Shown piece after piece: positions 47,451 through 59,961 of a DNA stretch of 64,000 bases. Each line of letters begins with the position of its first letter. Positions within the stretch are counted from its first letter, which is position 1. The DNA comes from Malania oleifera. Taxonomy: Eukaryota > Streptophyta > Magnoliopsida > Santalales > Ximeniaceae. The position numbers and the translations under genes are program-made. Where the stretch lies: NCBI RefSeq assembly GCF_029873635.1, contig NC_080423.1, forward strand, positions 91,929,191-91,993,190, given 5' to 3'. The notes beneath the pieces are model-generated. The model saw only the letters and a list, made by a program, of their open reading frames with translations, had not been told where the DNA came from and did not search any database.

Positions 47451-47613
47451 TCATTCCCGCTTATCCTCCTCGGCATCTTCGCTGAGCCCAAACTTAAGAT
47501 CTGGTGCACTCGACCTCTCCTTCCTCTCCAGCTTAGCTACAGTCTCCCTGGCGACCGCTGTCAGTGAGATACCCTCCTCGAACTCCTCTCCAATCTCATC
47601 TGAGTATGCATAC
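47451..47613 (-). CDS. Probable terminal exon of an unrecognised host gene
   Basis: On the minus strand a plausible acceptor (GTGTGGCATTGTAG, AG at 47615-47614) is followed by one carried-over base. Then come 53 codons, ending in TGA at 47453-47451. The peptide is charged and helical in character: YAYSDEIGEEFEEGISLTAV, then ARETVAKLERKERS, APDLKFGLSED and AEEDKRE. The stretch is GC-richer than its surroundings and unlike the nearby transposons. I do not recognise the family. Upstream exons would lie beyond 47613; I could not identify them, and a copia sits at 49162-56111, possibly within an intron or beyond the gene. Confidence 0.5.
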
Positions 47614-47615
47614 CT

Positions 47616-49156
47616 ACAATGCCACACCACAAATTGGTTACTCTTGTAATCATAAAGTGCACAGTACAGTGATGTCTTTCATTCCTTCTCCTTGCTTTTT
47701 TCCTTTTCCCTTTCACACTTGAAGGGGTGTTTTGGAGAGGGAAAAAAGCACTCCTACTACCAACAATATACCTGTTATTGGTACAACACTCTAGTGGAAT
47801 TGATTCTAGTTAACTCCTGTGAGCAGAAAATAGTTTATATATAGTCAAAGAAAATCGACTACATAAAATAAAAAAAATGTGAATAATAACTTCTGAGGGA
47901 AGTGTATTCCCTATGTCTAAACAGTGTGTCTATACTGTATAAATGGTCTCGTCTCGTCTCCCATATAATGATAGCATTCCGTTGGTGAGTTAATACAATG
48001 CAAGCTTCATACAACAGTAAGTAATGATGCATGTAAAATTATCAATTAACAATCAAGAAAGGCGAAATTCATATAAATAATATTCTACTCATACAACACT
48101 TGATAAACATTGCATTGTAATTATAAAATTAGTGCTAGTTCAGAAATTCAAGTAATTGTAATTATCAACCATTTTGGTAAGGAAATTCAGTGCCAAAAAA
48201 AAATCATAAGCGGGATGTGGAAAATGGAAATAGAACCATCACCTCTTGCTTTAAATATAATTGGAGTTAAAAAATTTTCACTTTTTTTCACTGTGTTTAG
48301 ATAGAATTCATTTTCGTTTGCAGCCTGTAAGATCGAGTGCCAACTACAGCACCAAAAGTTATAGCTGACAGCAAGAGTACTACTACTCAAATCCCTTCTA
48401 CAGTAACTCAAGCACCATGTTTCAATCGTGACTTGACATACACTGGGCCTTCATCACGTGAGCTCATTGCTGCTAGACCTTGTCCAACAATCTCCCTTGG
48501 CAGCTGCCCGTTGGTGCTCACATGAACTCGACTTTCACACTTTGAAGGACTACTAAGTGCTTGTTGCTATAATAGAAGTTATAGTTGATAGTGAGAGTGC
48601 TACTCATGCCTTAAACTAAAGCAGCCAAGGCCATGTTCGACTGTCACTTGACCCACATTCTGATTGCCCAAGTAGCAACCCAACAGGGTACACACCTTGT
48701 CATTCAAAAATTGATTTCAAATCATTCATATCAATTCAAACAATCAAGCGCACACAGTTTCAAATAATGCTACAAATGACTGAGCGAGGATAATAGGAAC
48801 ATAACTGTCTATGTGGGGCCCAAACACAGTGCCTACGAAGATCCCTCTTGAACTTTGTTCTAACCTTATTCATGATGAAGATCAAATTGCCTTTACAAGA
48901 ATAGTTCTCCACACGGTCACACACGAGGTATCTAGCCTTGCACCGATGCATGGACTACCCATCCTTGTACATCCTCTCACCCAAGAACAAAATTTCACAC
49001 ATAAAAAAAACAAAGAAGCAATAATTCAGCTCAAGGACTTCTTGTCCAATTACAAAAGAGCTTCACTATGATAGATAAAATATAATAAAGCACAACAGAA
49101 TTGAATAAGAAAATTAAGGAAGCTCAAAACTGAGTGTAGGATAAATTTCGTGCAAT
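47616..49156. other. Upstream region or introns of the minus-strand gene; no exon recognised
   Basis: A diverged duplication (AAGTTATAGCTGACAGCAAG at 48355 and AAGTTATAGTTGATAGTGAG at 48576, spacing 221 bp) is visible. Open frames at 48340-48520 and 48810-49070 show no recognisable motif. Confidence 0.4.
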
Positions 49157-49161
49157 GATAT

Positions 49162-49335
49162 TGTTAGAGGTTATATATGTCTTTTAGTATTATTATTATT
49201 GAGTGTGTTAGCATGTTAATTAGTGAGACTTCATAAGGGTAATGTTGTCATTAGAATGTATTTAAATTTGTATTATAAATAGAGGGAGAGACCTATCTTC
49301 AAGTCAGGTCATTCATTTTTAATCAAATCTTAACA
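49162..49335 (+). repeat. 5' LTR of the copia at 49.2-56.1 kb
   Basis: Contains TATAAATA at 49274-49281 and ends directly at the primer site. Confidence 0.85.
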
Positions 49336-50049
49336 TGGTATCAGAGCATGATCCTATCTAACCTTATTTCCCTGAGCTGTGGCTGGAAAACACTATTCCC
49401 ACAGCTGTTCTTCCCTAATCCACCTCAATCCCATACTAAATCACAAAACCAACCATATATACCCATAATCACCCCCCCGGGCAGGGGACGACCAACTCCA
49501 CAAAACCCCATAGCTGGAGGGGCCCCCCATGCGCCAGCCAAACGCCGGCTGGGCCGACGCCACGCGCCAGCATGTGAGAGCAGTTCTGGCGACTTTTTTT
49601 TTTTTTTTTCTCTGCCATGTTTGATTCCTTCTTTAGACTATATTATCAAGCTGTTAGGCCAGTTTTTTGCTAAAAAATTCAACCTTTTTCAACCATGCAC
49701 TCGCGATATTCCGTTAATTTTTGTGAAGGCTTCCTTATGACTTTTTTGGAGCTGTGGCAGCGTTCGTATGTTCAGTTGTTCAGTTGTGGCAGTGCTATAT
49801 CCATTGGTGATTTGTTCACCTTGCCTGTGGTTGTGTCGGTGCTTCACATGGTTTGTGATTGTTCCAATTATTGATTGTTCTTCTTGTTTTTGGTGTGGTT
49901 GCTGTTTGTGAGTGCTGTGGCAGCGTTATATCCATCGGTGAGTTGTTCACCCCGTCCATCATTGTATCGGTGCTTCACATGGTTTGTGATTGTCCCGATT
50001 AGTTTCGATTGTTCTTCTGGTTTTTGGTGTGATTGCTGATTTGTGAGTG

Positions 50050-53000
50050 TTGGGATGGAATCCCAAAAATTTGTTTCCTACATCGCTGCTGCAAATAACA
50101 ACTCAAAAGTTGTATAGAAAGAACTATGTTCAATGGTCTAAAGCTGTTCAAATTTATTTAGCAGGATTAGGAAATCTAACCACCTGCTCCGATTCGAGTC
50201 TTCTGATGAGAAGAGAAAAGACGAGTCGGTTTAGGAAGATGCCTTGATTGTTTTCCTCTTATGGAATTCAATGGAGCCACAGATTGCACGGATGTGTATG
50301 CAGCTAGATACGTGCAAGGAGATTGAGGATTATGTCAAACTTCTTTGCTCCAGTAACATTAAACGTATGTATGATTTATCTCAGGAGTACTTTCAGTTAC
50401 AACAAGGAGGTAGGAGCATTGCAGATTATCTTGGAGAGATGAAGCGTATTCATGAGGAGCTTAACGTCATGCAACCTATAACTACCGACGTTCGTGAGAT
50501 GCAGAAGCAGAGGGAGCAGATGACAGTTCTTCGTATTCTAGCAGGCTTGAGACCTGAGTTTGAGGCAGTTCAGTCCCAGATACTCAGTAGTGTCGAGCTG
50601 CCATCATTTGATGATGTCTATTCTCGTGTCCTTCGTGCTTCCTTTAGCACACATTCTCCCATTCTTGCATCTAGCTCTGAGAGGACAGCCTTCGCTACAC
50701 AGAGTGATTCTAGTTCTCTACCAAACAATCGCAAAAGTTATCGCGGTGGTTTGAGTAGTCTTAGTGGTAGGGATGGATGAGGCAGAGGTGCTCCTCACAA
50801 GTGCACTCATTGTGGACGAAATGATCATAGTCTTGAGCAGTGTTGGGATCTTCGCACCAGACTTTCTTGTGTTGCTAATGCAGCCACCACTGGCTTCACA
50901 CCTTTGGGGGCAGCCAATGCAGCCACCACTGACTCCTCACCTTTGGGGTCGAGTGGGGGGCAAAGTATTGTCTCTATGTCAGAGGAAGAGTATTCTAAGT
51001 TCCAGCAGTATCAAGTGTCAGAAGAAGCTTCTCTTCTCATTGCATCTCTTGCTCAATCAAGTAAGCACACAATATGCCTATCATCCAATACTTCTTGTCC
51101 TAGTCCTTTGATCATAGACTCTGCTGCCACTAATCATATCACAGGTATACCTAGCTTTTTTTCCACTCTTCAATATCCTGCAAATTTACCATGTGTTACG
51201 CTTGCTGATGGATCTACTACTGCAATCGAGGGAATTGGGAATGTAAATCCCACTTCTATTTCTCTTCCATCAGTTTTATATATTCCCAAATTTCCTTTCA
51301 ATCTTATGTCCATTAGCAAAATTACTAAATCCATGCATTGTTCAGTGACTTTCTTCCCTGATCTGTGATTTTTCAGGATTTGAAAACGAGGAAGACAATT
51401 GGCAGAGGGCGTGAAGTTAGTGGACTCTATTTGAGCTGCTATCTCCTTCTACCGCCTGCACTACTACTGCCACACCTTTCCAAATTCATTGTTGTTTGGG
51501 TAATCATTGGAAAAGTTAAAATGTCTTGTTCCTAGTTTGAGGTCTGTGTTTAGTCTTGATTGTAAGTCTTCTCAGTTGGGAAAGCACCATCGTGTTTCTT
51601 TTGCTTCCCGGGTCAATAAACGAGTTGTAAGCCCTTTTATGTTAGCTCATTCAGATGTATGGGGTCCTAGTAGGGTCGTGTTCAAGTTGGGTTTCCAGTA
51701 CTTTGTAACCTTTATGGATGATTATTCAAGAATGACTTGATTATATTTAATGAAATTGTTTTTGAGTTATTTCATGTATTTTGTGTCTTTTGTTATGAAA
51801 TAAAGGCTTGCTTGAGCTAGAGAAAGAAAATGCAAAGATTTAGATTTTGTGAAATGTATAAGGGACAAGAATGATAATGTCTTAATTAGAGAAGAAGACA
51901 TGAAGGAAAGGTGGTAGAGATACTTTGATAAGTTGTTCAATGAAAACCAAAATGAAAGATTGAACTTGGAAGTGGCAAATGAAGAGAATATTAAAAAAAG
52001 AAGATTTATTCATAAAATTATAATCCTTGAAGTTAAGATGACACTAAAAAAGATGAAAAGTGAGAAATCTACCGTACCAGATAAAATATCAATTGAAGTT
52101 TGGAAATGTTTAGGAGATAAAGGAATTATTTGGTTAACTAATCTATTCAATAATATTATAACAACCAAGAAAATGCCAGAAGAATAGAGTAAAAGTATGT
52201 TAGAACCTTTGCATAAAAAACAAATGCGACATTCAAAATTGTAATAACTATCATAAAACTAAGATTATGAGTCATACAATGAAATTATGAGAAAGGGTAA
52301 TTGAACATAGAATAAGATTAGAAACAAAGATTTTAGAAAATCAATTTGTTTTTATGCCTGGGGGATCAACAACAGAAATTATTTATCTTTTAAGAAGTTT
52401 AATGAAAAAGTTCAAAAAAAAGGACTTGCATATGATTTTTATTGTTATAGAGAAAGCTTATGATAGACTACCTAGGGATGTGTTTTGGTGGGTAGAAAAG
52501 AATGAAGTTTGTAGTAAATATACAGAGATCATTAAGGATATGTATAATAAAGTAGTGACTAGCGTCAAGACCGTAGGAGGAGAGTCTAGAGAGTTCCCAA
52601 TCTCAACAAGTGTTCATCAAGGTTCTACTTTGAGTCATTGTCTTTTTACTTTAGTAATTGATGAAATTACTAGGAATATCCAACATGAGATCCCTTGGTG
52701 TATGTTGTTTGCAGATGATATTGTGTTGATTGATGATAGTAAGAGCAGAGTGGAATCTAAGCTAGAACTTTGGAAAGTCACATTAGAGTGTAAAGGGTTT
52801 AGAATAAGTAGGAATAATTATATGAAATGTAATTTCAGTAATGTAAGGAGTAGCAACAGAAAGAAGATTAAACTGGATAATCAAGAGATTAATAACATTG
52901 ATAGATTGAGATATCTTAGATCTATTATGCAAGGTGAAGGGGAAATTGAAGAAGATGTAGTACATAGAATTAAGATAAGTTCGGTAAAATGGAGTGCATA

Positions 53001-55880
53001 GGTGTGTTGTGGGATCGTAGAATACCCTTAAAATTAAAAGGACAAGTTTACAAGACGGCTATAAGGCCAGCTATGCTTTATGGTTCAAAATGTTGGGCAA
53101 CTAAGAAACAACATATACAAAGAATGAAAGTTGTTGAGTTGCATACCTAAGGTGGATGAGTTGTTTAACAACATTAAAAGAAAAGGCAAGAAATAAACAT
53201 ATACACAAAAATTTAGGCATTGCATCGATTGAAAATAAGATAAGGGAGGGGCGACTTAAATGGTTTGAGCATTTAAAATGCAGACCTAGTAGAGCATTTT
53301 TGAGGAGTGAGCAAATTATGGTTTCTAGCATGAAAAGGAGTAGGGACAGGCATAAAATTACTTGGAATGAGGTAGTGAGGAAGGATTTAATAGCCCTTAA
53401 TCTAATTGAGAAAAATACTCTGGATCGGGTGAATTGAAGGAAAAGGATCCATGTAGCCAACCCCATCGAGTGGGACTTAAGGCTTGTTGTTGTTGTTCTG
53501 AAATAAAGACTCAATTTGGTTTGACAATTCGAATACTTCAAAGTGATAATGCTAAAGAGTTTTTCAATGCACAATTCACTATTTAAATGACTCAGTTTGA
53601 TATTGTTCATCACTCATTTTGTGCCCACGCTCCTCAACAAAATGGGGTTGCGGAGCGGGAAAATAGACATCTTGAAATCACTCGCACTTTACTTTATCAA
53701 ATGCATGTACCTAAAGTGTTTCGGAGTGATGTTGTACTTACTAATTGTTATCTAATCAACAGAATGTCACCCTATGCTCTTAGGGGTAAAATTCCCTACT
53801 CCATTTTCTTTCCTAATTCACCATTATTTTCTCTTCCTCCTCGTATATTTGGGTGTGTCCTTTGTTCATCAACTAACTCCTAAGGTGGATAAGTTGGATC
53901 CTCATGCTATAAAATGTGTCTTTTTGGACTACTTGTATACTCAAAAGGGATATCGTTGTTAGAGTTTTGTGTTGCATTGCTTCTTTGTTTCTACCGATGC
54001 TACCTTCTTTGAGCCTACACCTTACTATACTCAGTCATTGAGCATTTCTGAGCTCAATAAGTCTCTTCCTTTGCCTAATATTCCAGATTCTACGTCGCTG
54101 TCCTTGCCCAACCAACCATCTGAGTCTCCATGTAGTTTGAGTCCTTCTCATTGCCTTGATCCTCCTAACTTGTAGGTGTATTCACGACGGCGGCTCTAAG
54201 GAAGAGAGTTCCCTCTAGCTTTTACTACCATGCCTTTGGTTTCCTTGTTTGTCGATCATACTTCCTATGATGTTCATCCTCCTATTGTTGTTCAGAAAGA
54301 TAAACGCAAACGTACTCAACACCCTATTTCCAACTATGTTTCTTATGACTCCTTATCATCCTCCTATTATTGTTTTGTCACTACTTTGTCATCTACTACC
54401 CTTCCTAAATCTGCTTTGGAAGCCTTAGCCCATTCAAGGTGGAGGGATGCTATGGTTGAAGAGATGATTGCTTTACATGACAATGATACTTGGGACTTGG
54501 TACCTCTTCCTCCTGACAAGTCTGTGGTTGGTTATTGTTGGGTTAACACTGTAAAAGTCAACACTAATGATTTTATGGCTCGTCTAAAGGCTCGTCTTGC
54601 TGCTAAGGAATACACTCAATTGAATGGTCCGAATTATTCTAATACTTTTTCTCCGGTTGCCAAACTTACATTAGTACGTCTGTTCATCTCCTTGGCTACT
54701 ACTTGTCATTGGCCTTGACATCAGTTAGATATAAAAAATGTCTTCTTGCATGGTGACCTTGAGGAGGAGGTTTATATGGAGCAATCATTTGGGTTTGTTG
54801 CTTAGGAGGAATCAGGCTTAGTGTGTTAGATCAAAAAGGATTTATATGGTTTAAAACAGTCTCCTAGAGCATGGTTTGGCCGTTTCAATGCTGTAGTAAA
54901 TGAGTTTGGTCTTCGACGGTGTTGTGGATCATTCCGTGTTTTATCATCATATTTCATCAAGTAAGATCCTTCTTGTTGTTTATATGGATGATATTGTTAT
55001 TACAGGTGATGATGACAAACATATTCAAAGTCTCAAACTTTTTCTACAGACTAAATTTCAGACCAAAGATTTGGGACCGTTGAAGTATTTCTTGGGTATA
55101 GAAGTATCGACATCTTGTATTGGAACTATTGTGTCACAAAGGAAGTACCTTCTTGGTCTGTTAGATGAAACTAGCTTGTTGGGGTCTAAATCGGTTGATA
55201 CACCCATGGATCCTAATAGCAAGTTAATGTCGGATATGGATGATTTGCTACCTAATCCAGGACAATATCAGAGATTTGTTGGAAAGTTGAATTATCTTAC
55301 AGTTACTCAGCCGAATATATCTTTTGCAACGAGTGTTGTGAGTCAATTTCTATATTCTTCGTGGACATGTCATTGGGACGCAATAATTTGCATCTTGAGA
55401 TATCTCAAAGGTATACCTAGGAGAGGTCTTTTATATCGTGATCAAGGTCACACTTATATCCATGGATATACAGATGCTGATTTGGCTGGATCGCCTTCCG
55501 AGTGGAGATCCACCACCGGGTATTATATCTTGGTTGGTGGTAATTTGGTTTATTGAAATATTAAGAAACAAACTGTCGTGGCAAGGTCAAGTGTTGAATC
55601 AGAATATAGGGCAATGACTCACACTGCCTATGAACTTGTCTGGTTGAAGAACATGTTGGAAGAATTGGATTTTCCGCATTCTCAGCCCATGAAGTTAATC
55701 TGTGATAATCAAGTTGCACTTCACATTGCCTCCAATCCGGTCTTTTATGAGCGGATGAAGCACATTGAAGTTGATTGCCACATTATTTGGAAGAAACTTG
55801 TGCAGAAGCTCATTACAACCGCTTATGTGAAGTCAGACATGCATCTTGTGGATTTGTTTACCAAAGCATTGGAGGGTTAG
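50050..55880 (+). pseudogene. Gag-Pol remnant of the Ale-like copia
   Basis: Gag (50050-50790) includes MYDLSQEYFQLQQGGRSIAD. A zinc-knuckle-like CTHCGRNDHSLEQC follows near 50803. A protease-like IIDSAATNHITG lies near 51112, and integrase motifs HSDVWGPSR and VTFMDDYSRMT at 51650-51740. After the nested LINE come HAPQQNGVAERENR (near 53620), reverse transcriptase with YMDDIVITGDD (54981) and KYFLGIEVS, and RNase H with GYTDADLAG (55465) and ARSSVESEYRAM (55580). The element is a fossil with several breaks. Confidence 0.87.
51806..53498 (+). mobile_element. 5'-truncated RTE LINE inside the copia
   Basis: Identical TGAAATAAAG decamers flank it (51796-51805 and 53499-53508), and the copia integrase reading resumes right after. 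The LINE carries reverse transcriptase only: an end-of-linker stretch (51930-52190), MPGGSTTEIIYLLRS, YDRLPRDVFWW, HQGSTLS, FADDIVLIDD (52708-52737), then a C-terminal part with AIRPAMLYGSKCW in another frame. The 3' end has GTAGCCAACCCCATCGAGTG and a TTGTTGTTGTT tail, hallmarks of plant RTE. Several stops and frame changes show decay after insertion. The endonuclease part is absent, a 5' truncation typical of LINEs. Confidence 0.92.
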
Positions 55881-55936
55881 ATTCATTTGTAATAAGCTAG
55901 GAACTTATGACATTTATGCTCCAGCTTGAGGGGGAG

Positions 55937-56111
55937 TGCTAGGTTATATATATCTTTTAGTATTATTATTATTATTGAGTGTGTTAGTATGTTAATTAGT
56001 GAGAGTTAGTAAGGATATTATTGTCATTAGAATGTATTAAAATTTGTATTATAAATAGAGGGAGAAACCTATCTTCAAGTTAGGTCATTCATTTTTAATC
56101 AAATCTTAATG
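55937..56111 (+). repeat. 3' LTR of the copia at 49.2-56.1 kb
   Basis: Matches 49162-49335 with scattered differences and an extra ATT unit. Confidence 0.85.
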
Positions 56112-56269
56112 GATACGTCCTGCGCTCAAACATCCAGCACCATATATAAGCCTCTGAAATGGTCGTTAAGCTCCACTGTTCAATTTGTCAAAGCAACGCA
56201 TGGAAGGACTCCATTAATCAGATTTTTTGAACAGCAAGAGGTAAAATAGATTAAAAGCATTCGCCTCAG

Positions 56270-57616
56270 ATGTTGTCCGTAGATATACCAGTCTGGACAA
56301 GAAAAACCCCAGAAAATTCTCAATCAAGTCAGCAAATCAACTATTCACTGATTGAACGGATGATTCAACCAAATTCACATTTTCCATGGAAGAAGATTTG
56401 GGGATCCAAAATCCACAAAATACTACGGCCTTTTTTGGAGGATTTTCCTACAGATGCCCTACCTACAAAGGCTACTCCTAAGAGAATTGAAAGCATTGAC
56501 CCCAATTATGCACCATGTTGTAAAAAGAAACATCTAAACAACTACTTTCCGATTGTCAAATAGTTAAGATAATGTGCTGAGGTGTTAGAACCGATGAAGT
56601 AGAATATGGAAGCCCATTGAACAGGCTAGCTGGACAATTTAATCCTTGTGATTTTTTCCACATTGAGGAATTGGAGTTTGATGACTTCCTTCTTCTTGCT
56701 GTTGCAATGCGCATACCATGGGATCTGACACCTTGACACAGGATGGCGCGAGATGAGAAATTTGTGTCTCAAGATTTGTATATGGTGCCAACACTTGCAG
56801 TAGTTCTTTCTAATAAAATCCGGAGTGCAAGAAACAAATGAGTTTTTGAGAATGTAGAGTTGAACCACAACTGGGTATTAAACTAGGAAAGCATACAGTA
56901 TCTGCTTAAGAGCTGTTACAGAAGGTAGATCTTCTCAACCCAGTGTTTCCAATATTGCATCTCTAATTAGGATGTTCCAATATCTCATCCCCTACTTGGG
57001 TTGGTCCCCCAACAAGATCGGATTAAAACTTTGATGCTACAATTTTTGAATGGTAGAAATTTTGCAGCTTGTGCTGTGAGAAACCATCTGGGTCTGCCTC
57101 CTCATGGCTTAACTCTTCCCGCCACTCTGACAGCACCATCTTTGTGGAGAGTTTTTCTGTTTTATCTGGCGGTTACATGGTCCACCTCAAGGGTTTTTTT
57201 GATGGAAATGCAAAAGTAGTAATTGATTCCATTAATAGTTGACACTGCCAAGGGCATTGGGGCAGTATGTCCCTTATCCAAGATATTATTTGTCTCAGGA
57301 ATTGTACTGCTTGTTCTTCTTTCTCCTTCTCCCTCAGGTCTAGTAGTCAGGCAGGCTCATGAACATGCTCGCTGTGCTGCAAGAATGGAGCTGACAGAAA
57401 AATGCACCTTCAGCACAAATAACCTTCCTCCATGTATGCAACTGGTAGTTCTTCTGATGGAGGGTAGTTGTTAATTGGTGTTGTGGACTCTAAAATACTG
57501 TATTTATTCCATCTTCTGAAAGGATAGAATTTGAATTTTCTTTGATTAAAGAAATTAGAGAATCAAATCTCTATAAATATCAATTGATTACATGATTTCG
57601 TCAAAGAAAAAAAAAA
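56270..57616 (+). mobile_element. L1-type LINE 3' fragment, decayed
   Basis: The open stretch at 56270-56563 reads DIPVWTRKTPENSQSSQQIN, FPWKKIW and LPTKATPKRIES, followed by CCKKKHL. It matches the zinc-binding region that follows reverse transcriptase in plant L1 LINEs (zf-RVT), though its cysteines are poorly kept. Further on, pieces in shifting frames (NFDATIFEW, VVIDSINS, GHWGSMSLIQDIICL) fit the RNase H-like domain of the same proteins. A ten-A run at about 57607-57616 could be the poly(A) tail. No reverse transcriptase core lies upstream, so it is 5' truncated. Stops and frame changes are numerous. Confidence 0.6.
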
Positions 57617-57689
57617 TCTCAATATAAATATAAGAAGAAAATTAAATAGCATATTGTGGAAACTAGTTTAAATTAATGAGAAATACAGG

Positions 57690-58030
57690 CTCAGTAAAAG
57701 AATTTTAAAGGTCAAACTTAATTTGAACTTAATAACAACGGGAATCATTTGTCATTATGTGACTTCAGAGACAACCAAACATAGATATTACAATTGGATG
57801 TAGTCAAAATAGGTGAGATTCACCAAGACAACAGTAATTTTAAAGTTCAGTCAAAGGGAGCATTTTTTACTGTTACACAACTTTAGAGACAACCAGCCAT
57901 AGATGATAGAATGGGGCATGATTAAAAAAGAGTGGATTCACTAAAAGAATAATTCAACTAATGGAAGCATTTAAATTTGGGGACATATCAAAATATAAGA
58001 GGTTCACCAAGAGAGCAATTTACAGTAGAG
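57690..58030 (+). repeat. Degenerate ~118-bp tandem repeat, 2-3 copies
   Basis: AGAGACAACCAAACATAGAT at 57767 and AGAGACAACCAGCCATAGAT at 57885 sit in similar surroundings (TTCACCAAGA...AGTAATT). A weaker third copy follows. Confidence 0.55.
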
Positions 58031-59057
58031 ACTATAGAGATTCCATAATGCTAGGTAAAATTCATTCGAACAAGCTTAGATGGGAATAAGGTAAGAATTA
58101 GCGGGTTCACCTATTTATTTTATGTAGCATTTATGATGCAAAATAAGATTTAATAAATTCTATTTTGAAAGCCTATACAATAGAGCAATGATATTCAAAA
58201 CATGCTTAGGAAAAGTGCAGTAATAATAGCAACTACAGTACAAATGAATGTCCCCAAGAAAAAAGTTGGTGGCATAGTAGAATTCTCCAAAAGGAGAATG
58301 CAATAAAGCGAAAGAAAGTTATGAGTGTTCAAAGGAGCGGCCATAGGGAGGAACATTGAAGCCATAGAATCATAACCAACCATTCAGTGAGAAGAGGATG
58401 AGGAATGATGGAGCAGGAAACCTCATATGATCTTTGATGGCATCTAACCTTGAAGTAGTAGTGTTCACTTTGTCAGAGAGACAGTCAGTGGGTCTCAATG
58501 GCTTTCATCATCAGAGTTTCCAGGGGAGGGCATGTTAACAGTAACTGGCGCAATGGTGGATTTCTTCTTCCAACCACGGGTCCCATGCTTTAAAAAGCAT
58601 GTTGGTCAAGTGTTGCTAGTTGTTGACGTTTTTGTCGCAAATGCCCCAACTAATTTCATCCTCCGAATAGACATCTTAACTTCGAAGTTTGACTTTGGCA
58701 GTCAGCACCATGCATTACCAGTTACCATACAGGAGACAAGTACGTGTAATGTCTAAAGGACTTTGTGTGGTGCACAATATACAAAAATTTAAGGGCTGCC
58801 TGTGAAGTGTGTAGCATGAGGTTTGAGTCTTCTTTGGTGATGCAATCGTTGTGGCCCCTTCAAAGCACCAATGATGCAGGGAAAAATTCACCACTTAACT
58901 GTGAAAGTTGGCATTCAAGGGACTTTTTTTAAGGAAGGATTATGAGATAAACTTCAAAAATTCATGTTTATTAAAACAAAAACAGGGTGTAGTACCAACA
59001 ATTCCAACAGGTTGCTGAAATGAAAACAGAGGTTAGAAATTCCTCATTGAGTGTCAT
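58031..59057. other. Intergenic DNA, no supported gene
   Basis: A 75-codon open frame at 58532-58756 contains FILRIDILTS, faintly like a retroelement aspartic protease context, but not enough to call. Confidence 0.35.
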
Positions 59058-59066
59058 GGTGATGAT

Positions 59067-59952
59067 CATGGTTTCAAATCGCGGTAGCGGGTAGCGTAAC
59101 GTAACGGTAATGAGTGTAACAGGAAGTGGGAGTAGCGGATGTTACATAACGGGAAGCAGGTGTAACGGCTGTGAATTTTTTTGAAGCACGCACAACCTTG
59201 TGCATACTAGCATACTTGCATGTTTTAAACTTTTAGCCCTTCTTAGAAAGAGTTCTAGTGTATTTTGGATCTTTTAGTTCGTGTAACTAAGTTATTTGGT
59301 AAGGGCAACAAGTTTACATTTGTTTTAAACCACCATTGATAGAAAAATTACGTGTGTGTGTATTTATGCTTCTCATTGTTCTTATCTATGATAAATTCTT
59401 ATGTGTGCTAAATTAATTAATAAAATAAAATACATTATACACTCCATTAATTTATTAGACACAAAAGACATACGAATAATACAAATATAAAATAGCTAGA
59501 AAAGAAAGAAGGTTGAAGTTGAAAAATATAGAACATAAATATCACATTACTAATATTATCAAAATAAAATATTTTCTTAACAAGTAAGCATTTTCAAATT
59601 GTTAATTAATGCATCTATTGTTAGTATTTAAAGAAATATTAAATTTTGTATCATTGTCATCCTCGTTATAATCTTTTCCCTCTCTTGCCATTAGGTATAT
59701 TGAGAATGATATATGAAAAGCGGGAAAAAGTGAGAAAAAAAAGTAAAAAATAAAAGAATTCTTTGGTGTAACAATCTTGTAGCGGTTACGTAACGGCCGT
59801 AGTGGCCTTTACATAACGGTCGCAGTCCGTAACGGCCACTACGGCTGTGATTTTTCTTCCCACCAATTTCGCGGTGTGTAATGGTATTAGTAACCCAAAA
59901 AACCGTTACGTAACGCCGTTACGTAACGATCGCGGCCTTTATTTAAAACCAT
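59067..59952. mobile_element. Mutator-like non-autonomous element with CpG-rich ends
   Basis: Nine-base GGTGATGAT copies flank it (59058-59066 and 59953-59961). The left end CATGGTTTCAAATCGCGG and the reverse complement of the right end ATGGTTTTAAATAAAGG pair as inverted termini. Both ends carry many short repeats of the type CGTAACGTAACGG, while the interior (about 59180-59760) is AT-rich and non-coding. A 9-bp duplication is the Mutator hallmark. At 886 bp with no transposase, it is non-autonomous. Confidence 0.7.
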
Positions 59953-59961
59953 GGTGATGAT

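Larger units (their letters stand above)
49162..56111 (+). mobile_element. Old copia element (Ale-like), broken, with a nested LINE
   Basis: LTRs 49162-49335 and 55937-56111 (174 and 175 bp) are flanked by GATAT (49157-49161) and GATAC (56112-56116). The primer site TGGTATCAGAGCATG follows the 5' LTR; a purine tract TTGAGGGGGAG precedes the 3' LTR. By eye the LTRs differ at about 14 of 172 sites plus two small indels, near 8 percent, suggesting several million years. Gag, protease, integrase, reverse transcriptase and RNase H appear in copia order, with an RTE LINE in the integrase region. Several other breaks are present. Confidence 0.88.

Noticed and set aside
47329-47649. 106-codon plus-strand open frame
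   Set aside because: It is the antisense of the better-supported minus-strand exon with acceptor and stop.
48811-49071. 86-codon plus-strand open frame upstream of the copia
   Set aside because: No motif, no splice context and composition like surrounding non-coding DNA.
58532-58756. Open frame with FILRIDILTS, faintly like a retroelement protease
   Set aside because: Too short, with no catalytic DSG/DTG motif or neighbouring pol domains.
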